64,000 nucleotides of DNA from Pseudomonas umsongensis (GCF_002236105.1 NZ_NIWU01000003.1:622501-686500); one strand, 5' to 3'. Positions 1 through 8,619 are shown, counted from the first letter of the stretch. The notes: generated by a model from the letters alone, not told the origin. Translations and numbers: made by a program.

Positions 1-1541
1 AGGCCGGTCATTTTCAACAGCCATTGATTGCCCGATGCACCGAAGGAAAAGTCCACGCCGGCCTGACCTGCGTCTTCGCGCAACGCTTGCAGGTTGTCTT
101 CCAGACGCGATTGAAGGCTGGCGCCGGGGGCCGCCTCAAGGCACCAGCGCAGATACACCGCGCCTTGCGCGGTGTTATCCGGCAGCGCCTGGCTGAATTG
201 CATTGGCGAACGTTCGCGGCGGCTACGTGAGCGGTCTTGGGCAAAGGTACGCAGGCCCCGGTGGGCGCTGGTTTGTCCGCGAATCAAGCCGGCATTGGGT
301 GCTGCTGCTTCGCTTTGCAGGAACGGATTGGGCGCGGGCAGTTGCCACGGGCCGGTGAAGTTATCCACAGCACCGATTATTTCCAGGATCGCCTTGAGGG
401 CGGTCACTCCGACTTCGGATAACCCTGTCTCGCGCTCTTCGCTGTCCTGTCGGGCCAGTTGCAAGGCACTGCTGACACCTTGCTGGCGCTTGCGCAACGC
501 CGCATATTCCTCGCGTAACCCGCGCCAATCCTGTCGGGCGAAAAAGCCCAGCCAGTCCTGCAATTGCTCGCCAATCCCGGTCGCCGGTGCATTGGCAGGC
601 AGCGTGAACTCAATGTGCAACAGGGCTTGTCCAGCGAACTGATACAAGGAGCGTGCCTTGAGATTTTCGGCCCGGCCCTGTTTGCGCAGTTCGGCCAACA
701 GCCCACCAGGTTTCGCGCAATTCAGCCAATGGCACAGAAAGTCCAGTGCTTCGGGCGATGAGTCGGGTAATGCATCAAGGGCAAACAGCAGGTCCAGCCG
801 GTGCTCGCCGGTCTGTTGATAACGGTTGTCTGCCCCAGCCATCAGCGGTGTAGGCGCTTGTTGCGCAACCTTCTCGCCCTTGGCAATGACGTTGCCGAAT
901 GCTTCGGCCAGCAGCCTCAACTCATCAAGGCTCTGGGGGCCGACAAGGCTCAAGGTCATTTGTCCGGTCTGGTAATAACGCTGGTAATAATCCTGCAGGG
1001 CCTGCTGGAATTCAGGTTGCGGCACCGCCAGGCTGTCGCGGTTGCCGGCATGAAAACCGCGCAACGGATGCGCGTCGCTAAGCCCGTCCAGCAGGGCCAG
1101 TTGCTGTTGCGCCGCGGCATCTTGCGACCAGGCGATGAATTCCGCGTGGAGCACTTCCCGTTCCCGGTGCTGGTCGTCCAGGTCCATCCGGGGATGGGCG
1201 AGCATGTCTGCCAGCCGCTCAAGACCCTCGGCAAACGCCTGGGTAGGCAGCTCGAAAAAGTAATCGGTGGTGCGCTCGCAGGTTTGCGCATTCACTTGGC
1301 CGCCATGGCGCTGGACGAAAGCCATCAGCCCTCGATCGGCGGCAAAGCGCTCGGTGCCGAGAAACATCAGGTGTTCAAGAAAGTGCGCCAGTCCAGGCCA
1401 GGCCAACGGCACATCATGGCTGCCGGCGGCAACTCGCAACGCCCCCGCGCAGCGCTTCAAATCCGGGGCATGACGCAGCGTCACCCGCAAGCCGTTGGCC
1501 AGGGTTTCAGTGTGGGGGCGAGGGTGATTCAGCGCAGGCAT
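1..1541 (-). CDS. pqqF: Pyrroloquinoline quinone biosynthesis protein PqqF (M16 zinc peptidase), 3' end cut by window edge
   Basis: The reverse strand reads open from an ATG at 1541 to the window edge, about 513 codons. The N-terminus carries the inverted zinc motif HFLEH (His53, Glu56, His57) followed by LMFLG, which is diagnostic of the M16 (insulysin/pitrilysin) family. PqqF is thought to process the PqqA precursor peptide in PQQ synthesis. It lies 48 bp downstream of davA on the same strand and near gcd, whose enzyme uses PQQ; this supports PqqF over a generic M16 peptidase. GGAAG lies about 6 bases before the ATG. The C-terminal half is outside the window, so intactness cannot be judged. 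Confidence 0.85.
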   Translation of the reverse strand, partial: MPALNHPRPHTETLANGLRVTLRHAPDLKRCAGALRVAAGSHDVPLAWPGLAHFLEHLMFLGTERFAADRGLMAFVQRHGGQVNAQTCERTTDYFFELPTQAFAEGLERLADMLAHPRMDLDDQHREREVLHAEFIAWSQDAAAQQQLALLDGLSDAHPLRGFHAGNRDSLAVPQPEFQQALQDYYQRYYQTGQMTLSLVGPQSLDELRLLAEAFGNVIAKGEKVAQQAPTPLMAGADNRYQQTGEHRLDLLFALDALPDSSPEALDFLCHWLNCAKPGGLLAELRKQGRAENLKARSLYQFAGQALLHIEFTLPANAPATGIGEQLQDWLGFFARQDWRGLREEYAALRKRQQGVSSALQLARQDSEERETGLSEVGVTALKAILEIIGAVDNFTGPWQLPAPNPFLQSEAAAPNAGLIRGQTSAHRGLRTFAQDRSRSRRERSPMQFSQALPDNTAQGAVYLRWCLEAAPGASLQSRLEDNLQALREDAGQAGVDFSFGASGNQWLLKMTG

Positions 1542-1589
1542 GAGCACTTCCAGAACAGAGAAGTGCCAATGCTAGCGGATAACGGTGGC

Positions 1590-2384
1590 TCAGCGCTTGT
1601 TCAGCGCGCCGTAAAGCTCGGGGCGGCGATCGTTCAGGTAGCGATTGGCGGCGCGCGAGTCGAGCATCAACTGACGATCCAGCTCCCCGACAATCAGTGC
1701 TTCATCGAGTCCCGCCTGGGCGATGCGGCTGCCGTCCGGTGCGGCGACGCTGCTTTGGCCGCAGTACTGGATATCGCCTTCGTGCCCGCAATAGTTGGCA
1801 TAAGCCACGTAGCACTGATTTTCGTAGGCCCGGGCACGTACGGTGACATCAGCGATGAAGTCGAACGGGGTCATGTTGGCGGTCGGTACCAGGATCAGCT
1901 CGGCGCCAGCCAGGGCCAGGCGCCGGGTATTTTCCGGAAACTCGAGGTCGTAGCAGATCAGGAACCCGAGCTTCCAGCCGTTGAGTTCCACGATCGGGAA
2001 GTCGTCCGTGCCGGCGCTGAACATCGATCGGTCGAGGTCACCGAACAGGTGCGTCTTGCGGTAATTGCACAGACGCTCGCCATTGGCGTCGATCAATTGC
2101 ACGGCGTTGTAGATCTGTCCGTCCCCGGTGCGTTCGGGATAGCCATACAAGATGGCGATCCCGGTGGCCTTGGCAATGCGCGCAATCTGTTGCGCCGATT
2201 CACCGTTGTACACTTCCGCCAACACACTGACGGCATCGACGCCGATGTTGTAGCCGGTCAGGAACATCTCCGGCAATACCAGCAAGTCGGCGCCCTTTGC
2301 TTCCAGTGCCAGCTGATGCAGGCGCTGAAGGTTGCCGGCGACATCCAGGGGCAACGGTGGACATTGGTAAAGGGCTACGCGCAT
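1590..2384 (-). CDS. davA: 5-aminopentanamidase (5-aminovaleramide amidase), nitrilase superfamily
   Basis: A 264-residue carbon-nitrogen hydrolase. The Glu-Lys-Cys triad is visible as Glu39 (LPEMFLTGYN), Lys110 (YRKTHLF) and Cys144 (FLICYDLEFPE). In Pseudomonas the homologue next to the FAD monooxygenase gene is DavA, which hydrolyses 5-aminopentanamide to 5-aminovalerate and ammonia in L-lysine catabolism. The gene starts 12 bases after davB stops, so the two probably form one operon davB-davA. The length fits the family. The function is inferred from the pairing; the hydrolase fold is seen directly in the motifs. Confidence 0.88.
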   Translation of the reverse strand: MRVALYQCPPLPLDVAGNLQRLHQLALEAKGADLLVLPEMFLTGYNIGVDAVSVLAEVYNGESAQQIARIAKATGIAILYGYPERTGDGQIYNAVQLIDANGERLCNYRKTHLFGDLDRSMFSAGTDDFPIVELNGWKLGFLICYDLEFPENTRRLALAGAELILVPTANMTPFDFIADVTVRARAYENQCYVAYANYCGHEGDIQYCGQSSVAAPDGSRIAQAGLDEALIVGELDRQLMLDSRAANRYLNDRRPELYGALNKR

Positions 2385-2396
2385 TTCGGACTCCTC

Positions 2397-4079
2397 TTAC
2401 TCGGGCAGGGCGATCGGACCGATCTCGTTGAACACATCTCCTGGACCCGGATTCTCGGCGTGAGTTGCACCGCCGAAGTGTTTCATGATGCCCCACACCG
2501 CATTGAGCGAGGTCTGCACTGCACCTTCAACCCAGGCCGGCGTCCATGAAACGTCGTCGCCGGCGATGAAAATTCCGCGCTGTTCGGCCGGCATGTCGTC
2601 CTGCATGAAGTGCGCGTACATGCGCTGGTTGTAGCGATAGTGGCCGGGCAGGGCGCCCTTGAAGGCACCGAGGAAGTGCGGGTCGGCTTCCCAGGACACG
2701 GTGATCGGATCGCCGATGATTCGCGCGGCGATGTCCACTTTCGGGTAGATCTTCTTCAGAGCATCCAACGCCAGTTTGACGCGTTTTTCCACCGGGTGAG
2801 GGAGCATTTTCAAGGCGTCGCTCATCCACGAATACGACAGGCATATCACCCCGGGCTTGTCGTCGCCGTTATCGAACAGGTAGGTGCCGCGGGTCAGGCG
2901 ATCGGTGAGGGTCATGCTCATCAGGTCGCGTCCGGTTTCCGGGTCTTTATCCTTCCAGAACGGGCGGTCGACCATCACGAAGGTTTTCGACGACTGCATA
3001 TAGCGGGTGCGGTCCAAGGCCATCCACATCTTCTGCGAAAACAGGGTTTCATCGCATTCGATTTGGGTGGTCAAAAGCCAGCTCTGGCAGGTGGTCAGCA
3101 CCGCCGCGTATTCGCGGGTATCGCCGTTGTTGTCGGTGACCGCAAAGCGGCCGTCCGGCGCGTGGGCGATTTTCTTCACGCCGGAACGTGGCGCACCGCT
3201 GTGCAATGACTTGAGGCTGGTGCCCTGCGGCCAGTGCACGCAGCGCTCCGGGACATGGCGCCAGATGCCCTGTGGCACTTGTTCCACACCACCGACCACC
3301 AGATGCTGGTGATCGTCGCAGTTGGTCATCACCACGCGGAAGATTTCCAGCATCGAGTTGGGGAAGTCAGAGTCCCAGCCACCGGTACCGAAACCAACCT
3401 GGCCGAACACTTCGCGGTGATGGAACGACAGTTTGGCGAAGGCTTTGGAGGTGGCAACGAAATCGTAGAAAGTGCGGTCGTCCCACAGTGGCACGAGGGT
3501 GTTCCACAGCTCCTTGAGTCGCGGGACGTCGCGGTCGCGGATGGCCTGCTGGATATCGGAGAACTGCGAGCCCGCTTCCAGGGCGTCGGCCCAGGCGTCG
3601 GCGACTTCCTGGAACAGGGCAGGAAGATCCGCCAGTTTCTGTGCGTAATGGGTCTTGCCTTCCAGATCGATGACAGTACTGCCTGAGGCTGGTGTCAGCG
3701 GGTTGGGGAAGGGTTTGGTTTCAAGGTTCAGCTTGTCGACGTAGTGATAGAACGCAGTGGATGACACTGGAAAACGCATGCCGCCCAGTTCCGCGACGAT
3801 GCCGTCGGTGCCATTGAACGCTTGGGAGCGCAGGCGGCCACCCAGCTTCGAGGCCTCATAGACCACCGGCTTGAGACCGAGCTTCATCAGTTCGTACGCG
3901 GCTACCAGCCCGGCAATACCGGCACCGACGATCGCCACTTCGGCACCGTGATGGTGTTCGGGAATGCTGCCCAGGCCAGCCGGGTGTTCGATCCAGTCGT
4001 CAAAGGCGAAAGGAAAGTCCGGACCGAAAATGGTGACTGGTTTTTTACCGTCTGCAGGATGGCGATTGTTCTTGTTCAT
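2397..4079 (-). CDS. davB: L-lysine 2-monooxygenase, FAD-dependent amine oxidase family
   Basis: A 560-residue flavoprotein with a Rossmann motif VGAGIAGLVAAYELMKLG near residues 51-68, followed by the acidic strand end and LGGR typical of monoamine oxidases and tryptophan 2-monooxygenase-like enzymes. The C-terminus has the second FAD motif (IAGDDVSWTPAWVEGAVQTS). In P. putida this gene type oxidatively decarboxylates L-lysine to 5-aminopentanamide, the first step of the 5-aminovalerate route. davA follows directly, and an Lrp/AsnC regulator lies 183 bp upstream on the same strand. Older annotations call such proteins tryptophan 2-monooxygenase; the linkage to davA favours lysine. Confidence 0.88.
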   Translation of the reverse strand: MNKNNRHPADGKKPVTIFGPDFPFAFDDWIEHPAGLGSIPEHHHGAEVAIVGAGIAGLVAAYELMKLGLKPVVYEASKLGGRLRSQAFNGTDGIVAELGGMRFPVSSTAFYHYVDKLNLETKPFPNPLTPASGSTVIDLEGKTHYAQKLADLPALFQEVADAWADALEAGSQFSDIQQAIRDRDVPRLKELWNTLVPLWDDRTFYDFVATSKAFAKLSFHHREVFGQVGFGTGGWDSDFPNSMLEIFRVVMTNCDDHQHLVVGGVEQVPQGIWRHVPERCVHWPQGTSLKSLHSGAPRSGVKKIAHAPDGRFAVTDNNGDTREYAAVLTTCQSWLLTTQIECDETLFSQKMWMALDRTRYMQSSKTFVMVDRPFWKDKDPETGRDLMSMTLTDRLTRGTYLFDNGDDKPGVICLSYSWMSDALKMLPHPVEKRVKLALDALKKIYPKVDIAARIIGDPITVSWEADPHFLGAFKGALPGHYRYNQRMYAHFMQDDMPAEQRGIFIAGDDVSWTPAWVEGAVQTSLNAVWGIMKHFGGATHAENPGPGDVFNEIGPIALPE

Positions 4080-4262
4080 GGCTGACCTTGCTGTCGACCC
4101 GACGCGGAGTGCGCATCTGAGTATAGGAAAAGATGCCAGCCATTCTAGAGAGCGTAGAACACGTTAATAAGACGCAAAGTGTCGTCGTTTTGCCAGATTA
4201 CTGATCAATATGACGATAGCTCTGTGCATACTGTCCACCGCTGCTCCCACATTGGATAGTTT

Positions 4263-4724
4263 TCAAACCGGCTGCCCCCGATCGATCTTGCTGCTCAAGA
4301 TGATCGACGTTGTTGTCTTCTCCACCCCATCGACACTGCCAATCTGATCCAGCAGTTGGTCCAGCTGCTCTGGCGAATCGCTGCGCAACCAAGCGACATA
4401 ATCAAATTCGCCACTTACCGCACACAGCTGCTGCACCTGGCCCATCGCACTCAAGCGCCGCAACACTTCCTTGCCGGAGCGAGGCTGTACGGTAATCCCC
4501 ACATACGCCTGCAACCCACCATCCACCACGCGCTGGCCAAGCCGTACGCCATAACCGGTAATGACCTTGGCCTTTTCCAGCCGAGCCAGGCGCGAGGTGA
4601 CGGTGGTCCGGGCGATGCCCAATTGCCGGGCGAGCATGGCCACGCTCTCGCGGGCGTTGATCTGCAGGGCGGCAATCAGCTGACGGTCGATTTCGTCGAG
4701 AACGGGCGGGCGAGTGTCAGGCAA
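4263..4724 (-). CDS. Lrp/AsnC family transcriptional regulator
   Basis: About 153 residues. The N-terminal helix-turn-helix reads LDEIDRQLIAALQINARESV and ARQLGIARTTVTSRLARLEK. A RAM/AsnC ligand-binding domain follows (YVGITVQPRSGKEVLRRLS, VSGEFDYVAWLRS). I prefer the TTG at 4724, which has GGAG eight bases upstream and gives the start MPDTRPPVLDEIDRQ; an ATG at 4751 would add nine residues but has a poor ribosome site. It is upstream of davBA on the same strand and divergent from gcd, so control of lysine breakdown is plausible but not shown. Confidence 0.85.
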   Translation of the reverse strand: MPDTRPPVLDEIDRQLIAALQINARESVAMLARQLGIARTTVTSRLARLEKAKVITGYGVRLGQRVVDGGLQAYVGITVQPRSGKEVLRRLSAMGQVQQLCAVSGEFDYVAWLRSDSPEQLDQLLDQIGSVDGVEKTTTSIILSSKIDRGQPV

Positions 4725-4909
4725 GGGCGGTCTCCAGCGGCATGGAATCAATGTCCAGGCATGTTACAGGCACATCCCGCGCAGCGCTCGCGACGGATAT
4801 CTGGACTAGCCTCAATACCGTTCATGACATTTGTGCCTGCGACAAATTGCCATAAGTAACTAGGTAGTACATTATTCCGCCCTTGTCACAAATGGGGAAA
4901 AAATCCGAC

Positions 4910-7264
4910 ATGAATAATTCTGGGGCTGCCGGCGGCAGCAAATGGCTGCTGACGGGGCTGGGTGTCCTGATTGCACTGATCGGACTCGGTTTGGCTGGTG
5001 GCGGCGGGTATCTGATCACCCTCGGTGGCAGCTGGTATTTCCTGCTGATGGGCCTGGCGATGCTGGTCTCGGGGCTGATGATTGCCCGGCGTAGACCGCT
5101 GGGGGCGTGGCTTTATGGTCTGGCGCTGATCCTCACGGCCGTTTGGGCCGTGTGGGATGCCGGTCTCGAATATTGGCCATTGGTCTCGCGCGTGCTGACC
5201 TTTGCCGTCATCGGCCTGGTCGTCGCATTGATTTATCCGGCGCTGGTGCGCGCTTCCGGCGCAACCGCAGGTCGAGGCGCCTATGGCCTGGCCGGGCTGC
5301 TGGGTGTCGGTGTCGTCGCGACGCTGGCCTACATGTTCGTACCGACCCCGGTGGTCAAGGCCACCACTGAACCGGCCGTCACGCCGGTGGTACCAGGTAC
5401 CGAACAGAAAGACTGGGCGCACTGGGGCAATACCACCGCCGGCAACCGCTTCGCCGCGCTGGACCAGATCAACAAAGGCAACATCGACAAATTGCAGGTG
5501 GCCTGGACCTTCCGCACCGGCGATATCCCGCAAAGCACCGGCGCCGGTGCCGAAGATCAGAACACCCCGTTGCAGATCGGTGACACGGTCTACACCTGCA
5601 CCGCGTACGGCAAGGTTTTCGCCCTGGACGCCGACACTGGCGCCCAGCGCTGGAAGTTCGACCCGCAAGGCACCGCGCCCAACTGGCAGCGTTGCCGTGG
5701 CCTGGGTTACTTCGATGCTGGCGCTGCGCCTGTAGCCGAGCAGCCAAGCGCTTGTACGAAACGTCTGTTCCTGCCGACCGGCGATGCTCGCCTGATCGCC
5801 ATCAATGCCGAAACCGGCAAGCCGTGCGAAGAGTTCGGCAACCAGGGCACCGTCGACCTGACCACCGACATGGGTGAAGTCAAACCGGGTTACTACCAGC
5901 AGACCTCGACCCCGTTGGTCGCAGGGGAGGTGGTGATCGTCGGTGGCCGTGTCGCCGATAATTACTCCACTGGCGAGCCGCCAGGTGTGGTCCGTGCCTA
6001 CGACGTGCGCAGCGGCGAGTTGGTGTGGGCGTGGGATCCGGGAAACCCGAACACCACCAAACGCCCACCGGCCGGCGAGACCTACACCCGGGGTACGCCG
6101 AACGTCTGGTCGGCGATGTCCTACGACGCCAAGCTCGGTCTTGTCTACCTGCCCACCGGCAACGCGACACCGGATTTCTTCGGCGGCCAGCGGACCGACA
6201 TGGACAACAAATGGAACTCGTCCATCGTTGCCCTCGATGTGAAAACCGGTCAGGTGCGCTGGCACTTCCAGACCACCCACAACGATCTGTGGGACTTCGA
6301 CCTGCCTGCACAGCCGCTGTTGTATGACGTGCCGGACGACAAGGGCGGCACCCAGCCGGCCTTGGCGCAAGTGACCAAGCAGGGGGAGATTTTCCTGCTC
6401 AACCGCGAAACCGGCGTGCCAATAGCGCGGGTCGAAGAGCGTCCAGTGCCGCAGGGCAATGTGCCTGGCGAACGCTACTCGCCGACCCAGCCGTTCTCGG
6501 TGGACATGCCGTCAATCGGCAACAAGACCCTGACCGAGTCCGACATGTGGGGAGCCACTCCGTTTGACCAGTTGATGTGCCGCATCCAGTTCAAAGGCAT
6601 GCGTCATGAAGGCGTCTACACCCCGCCAGGCATGGATCGCGCCCTGCAATTCCCGGGCTCGCTGGGCGGGATGAACTGGGGCAGCGTCTCGGTCGACCCG
6701 AACACGAACTACATGTTCGTCAACGACATGCGCCTGGGCCTGGCCAACTACATGATCCCGCGCGACAAGATCAAAGCCGGGGCCAGTGGCATCGAAATGG
6801 GCGTGGTACCCCAGGAAGGCACGCCGTTCGGCGCCATGCGTGAGCGTTTCCTTTCGGCGGTCGGTATTCCGTGCCAGAAACCACCGTTCGGCACCATGTC
6901 CGCCATCGACCTCAAGACCCACAAACTGATGTGGCAGGTACCGGTCGGCACCGTACAGGACACCGGCCCACTGGGCATCCGCATGCACCTGCCGATCCCG
7001 ATCGGCATGCCGACCCTGGGCGCCTCGCTCGCCACCCAGTCGGGCCTGCTGTTCTTCGCCGGCACCCAGGACTTCTACCTGCGCGCCTTCGATACCGGCA
7101 ACGGCAAGGAAATCTGGAAGGCGCGGTTGCCGGTGGGAAGCCAGTCCGGTCCGATGACCTATGTCTCGCCGAAAACGGGCAAGCAGTACATCCTGCTCAC
7201 CGTTGGCGGTGCACGTCAGTCGCCGGACCGTGGTGATTATGTGATTGCCTACGCATTGCCATAG
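4910..7264 (+). CDS. gcd: Membrane-bound PQQ-dependent glucose dehydrogenase
   Basis: A 784-residue protein. The first ~150 residues hold about five hydrophobic segments (LLTGLGVLIALIGLGLAGGG, YFLLMGLAMLVSGLMIARR and others), the membrane anchor of quinoprotein glucose dehydrogenases. A PQQ beta-propeller follows, beginning DWAHWGNTTAGNRFAALDQI and including the repeats VFALDADTGAQRWKFD and VYLPTGNATPDFFGG. The enzyme oxidises glucose to gluconolactone in the periplasm and passes electrons to ubiquinone. I choose the ATG at 4910 (GGGGA 11 bases upstream) over TTG at 4883 or ATG at 4892. pqqF lies 3.4 kb away. A strong hairpin at 7353-7392 closes the unit. Confidence 0.93.
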   Translation: MNNSGAAGGSKWLLTGLGVLIALIGLGLAGGGGYLITLGGSWYFLLMGLAMLVSGLMIARRRPLGAWLYGLALILTAVWAVWDAGLEYWPLVSRVLTFAVIGLVVALIYPALVRASGATAGRGAYGLAGLLGVGVVATLAYMFVPTPVVKATTEPAVTPVVPGTEQKDWAHWGNTTAGNRFAALDQINKGNIDKLQVAWTFRTGDIPQSTGAGAEDQNTPLQIGDTVYTCTAYGKVFALDADTGAQRWKFDPQGTAPNWQRCRGLGYFDAGAAPVAEQPSACTKRLFLPTGDARLIAINAETGKPCEEFGNQGTVDLTTDMGEVKPGYYQQTSTPLVAGEVVIVGGRVADNYSTGEPPGVVRAYDVRSGELVWAWDPGNPNTTKRPPAGETYTRGTPNVWSAMSYDAKLGLVYLPTGNATPDFFGGQRTDMDNKWNSSIVALDVKTGQVRWHFQTTHNDLWDFDLPAQPLLYDVPDDKGGTQPALAQVTKQGEIFLLNRETGVPIARVEERPVPQGNVPGERYSPTQPFSVDMPSIGNKTLTESDMWGATPFDQLMCRIQFKGMRHEGVYTPPGMDRALQFPGSLGGMNWGSVSVDPNTNYMFVNDMRLGLANYMIPRDKIKAGASGIEMGVVPQEGTPFGAMRERFLSAVGIPCQKPPFGTMSAIDLKTHKLMWQVPVGTVQDTGPLGIRMHLPIPIGMPTLGASLATQSGLLFFAGTQDFYLRAFDTGNGKEIWKARLPVGSQSGPMTYVSPKTGKQYILLTVGGARQSPDRGDYVIAYALP

Positions 7265-7288
7265 ATAACGTGTCCATTCTCACAAACC

Positions 7289-7312
7289 GTAGGAGCGAGG
7301 CTTGCCCGCGAA
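7289..7312. repeat. Single-arm REP-like repeat
   Basis: GTAGGAGCGAGGCTTGCCCG then CGAA is a variant of the GTGGGAGCGAGCCTGCTCGCGAA arms found at 33451, 59206 and 63694. Here no opposing arm is present, so it is a lone half of the palindromic unit just after the gcd stop. Confidence 0.6.
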
Positions 7313-7352
7313 GAACGATAACTCGGCAATTCAGGCAAGCTGACTGAACCCT

Positions 7353-7392
7353 CCCACGAAAAAGCCGCGCAATGTCGCGGCTTTTTCGTGGG
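7353..7392. terminator. Bidirectional rho-independent terminator after gcd
   Basis: Perfect 17-bp inverted repeat (7353-7369 and 7376-7392) with a 6-base loop. The GC core GCCGCG/CGCGGC is flanked by A5 and T5, so either strand gives stem plus U-tract. Confidence 0.85.
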
Positions 7393-7431
7393 CGCTAATT
7401 GGGAGGGAAAAAAGAAACGCCATTTCAGGTC

Positions 7432-7566
7432 GTGTCTGACATACACGGCGGGGTCCACTTGCCTATCATTGATTTTTCCGTGGCGCTGGATCGCGGAGAG
7501 GTTTGTGAAGGTGCCAAGGGGCTGCTGGAGAACATCTGGCGAACGGTGGTTCGATTCGGGTTTTGA
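7432..7566 (+). CDS. Possible small protein or gene remnant, 44 codons, GTG start
   Basis: From a GTG at 7432 the frame reads MSDIHGGVHLPIIDFS, then VALDRGEVCEGAKGLLEN, then IWRTVVRFGF and a TGA. The composition looks protein-like, and a longer frame runs upstream without an ATG. No good ribosome site sits before the GTG; a GGAGGG lies about 28 bases upstream. It could be a small gene, the 3' remnant of a decayed gene, or chance. I do not recognise a family. Confidence 0.22.
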   Translation: MSDIHGGVHLPIIDFSVALDRGEVCEGAKGLLENIWRTVVRFGF

Positions 7567-7655
7567 TGATTGACCCTGGACCCCCATTGGGTCTGTGATG
7601 TATGACAAATCGAAAAGGAACGCTCAATTGAGGCCGTGGCGCGAGGGGACAGGTC

Positions 7656-8333
7656 ATGACGAAGAAGTTGCCGCCCGCTGTAAGGGATCACGCCTGGCAG
7701 ATCGCACATCACGAAATGGGCCACTACGTCGTGGCCCGTGCCTTGGGTTTTGCCACGGGCAGCGTGAACCTGACGGTGACCATGGACTTGCGGCACCAAG
7801 GCGGGGCGTCCATCAGCCTGGTGCGGTCCATTCCGTCGATAGACGCCATGAAGCAACATCTGGAGGCCCGGATGATGGTCCTCCTGGCTGGCGCGATGGC
7901 GCAGACCCTGCCTTTAAAAAAATCAGCCGGGCAGCGCGTCGACAGGTTGAAAGCGACAGCCATCCTTAAAGGCGAGCAGGGCGCACATCAGGATTACGCA
8001 AAGATCCGGGAGTTGCAGCACCTGCTGCGCAATATCCTCTACCCCGAGACCGATCCGGCTTCATCCGAGCGTATAACGGCTGAGCTTAAAATGCTGACGG
8101 ATCGCGTGTGGCAGCGAACTCAAGACATCGTGGAAGAACTGTCTGGGATCATTGCCGAATTGGCAGCGGTCTTGGTTGACGGCATGGTTATCGTGGAGCA
8201 GTGGGGACGGGCGGCGGATACGTATGAGGTTGTGTACACCGGGCCAACGTTGGAGCGGCTGCGGGCAGTGCAAGCCATTCCGTCAATGACAATTGGAGGC
8301 CCCGAAAGGTCGGAGCGTGTATTTAATAGATGA
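7656..8333 (+). CDS. Stand-alone M41-like (FtsH peptidase-type) zinc metalloprotease
   Basis: A 225-residue protein with the zinc motif HEMGH at residues 19-23, inside IAHHEMGHYVVARALGF, which resembles the FtsH peptidase segment (xxxHEAGHAxVA). A later GAHQDYAKIRELQ could supply the third, aspartate, ligand as GAxND does in FtsH. There is no AAA+ ATPase domain and no membrane segment, and the length equals one M41 peptidase domain. GGGGACAGG precedes the ATG. It sits between gcd and the island's left end, outside the island repeats, and ends at a terminator (8389-8411). Substrate and role are unknown; a recruited protease or a phage/stress-related peptidase are both possible. Confidence 0.6.
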   Translation: MTKKLPPAVRDHAWQIAHHEMGHYVVARALGFATGSVNLTVTMDLRHQGGASISLVRSIPSIDAMKQHLEARMMVLLAGAMAQTLPLKKSAGQRVDRLKATAILKGEQGAHQDYAKIRELQHLLRNILYPETDPASSERITAELKMLTDRVWQRTQDIVEELSGIIAELAAVLVDGMVIVEQWGRAADTYEVVYTGPTLERLRAVQAIPSMTIGGPERSERVFNR

Positions 8334-8388
8334 GCCGCCGATGGTCCTTGAAGTTCGTCGCCGCTCAATCGGACCCTTCAGAAACGCA

Positions 8389-8411
8389 AAAGCCGCGCAT
8401 TGCGCGGCTTT
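8389..8411. terminator. Hairpin terminator between M41-like gene and island edge
   Basis: Perfect inverted repeat AAAGCCGCGCA / TGCGCGGCTTT. Before the island inserted, it would have lain just downstream of the tRNA on the reverse strand, so it may be the tRNA's original terminator as well as that of the M41-like gene. Confidence 0.7.
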
Positions 8412-8416
8412 CTTGT

Positions 8417-8466
8417 TTGGTGGGCCCACACGGACTTGAACCGTGGACCAAAGGATTATGAGTCCT
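8417..8466. repeat. Island attachment site, left copy (tRNA 3' fragment)
   Basis: These 50 bp are identical to 22138-22187 and match the tRNA from the anticodon arm to the 3' CCA (reverse strand). The left copy lacks the 5' half of the tRNA, so it is not a functional gene. A duplicated tRNA 3' end next to a tyrosine integrase is the classic mark of site-specific island insertion. Confidence 0.95.
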
Positions 8467-8583
8467 GCCAAATGGCTATCCCAAAATATCCCGAAACGTT
8501 GATAGAATATGGCTTTAAGTCCAGTAATCTATGGGCTTTACCATTCGCCTTTGTTGATCTGTTTACCGATCTATCCTGGCCGG

Positions 8584-8606
8584 ATGCTTACAAAGTGCTT
8601 ACAAAG
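8584..8606 (+). repeat. Tandem TGCTTACAAAG pair, candidate integrase arm site (left)
   Basis: Two adjacent copies of the 11-mer TGCTTACAAAG at 8585-8595 and 8596-8606, just before the integrase start codon. The same tandem pair occurs at 22062-22083 near the other island end. Arm-type binding sites for lambda-like integrases often look like this; here it is inference. The position would also allow the integrase to repress its own gene. Confidence 0.55.
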
Positions 8607-8619
8607 ATTTGGGGGTGTT

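Larger units (their letters stand above)
7265..7655. other. Intergenic stretch between gcd and the M41-like gene
   Basis: It holds one half-copy of the Pseudomonas GTAGGAGCGAGGCTTGCCCG repeat (7289-7312), the gcd terminator (7353-7392), a short unconvincing reading frame (7432-7566) and the likely promoter region of the following gene. Nothing else is recognisable. Confidence 0.6.

Noticed and set aside
801..2549. Long open frame of 582 codons on the plus strand
   Set aside because: It is antisense to pqqF, davA and the end of davB, whose active-site motifs are clear; it shows no domain of its own.
4886..6370. 494-codon frame on the reverse strand
   Set aside because: Lies opposite gcd, whose PQQ propeller and membrane helices are unmistakable. 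His/Gln/Arg-rich shadow composition.
8418..8466. tRNA at the left island end
   Set aside because: Only the 3' part of the tRNA is present; the D-arm and 5' acceptor strand are missing. It is an attachment-site fragment.
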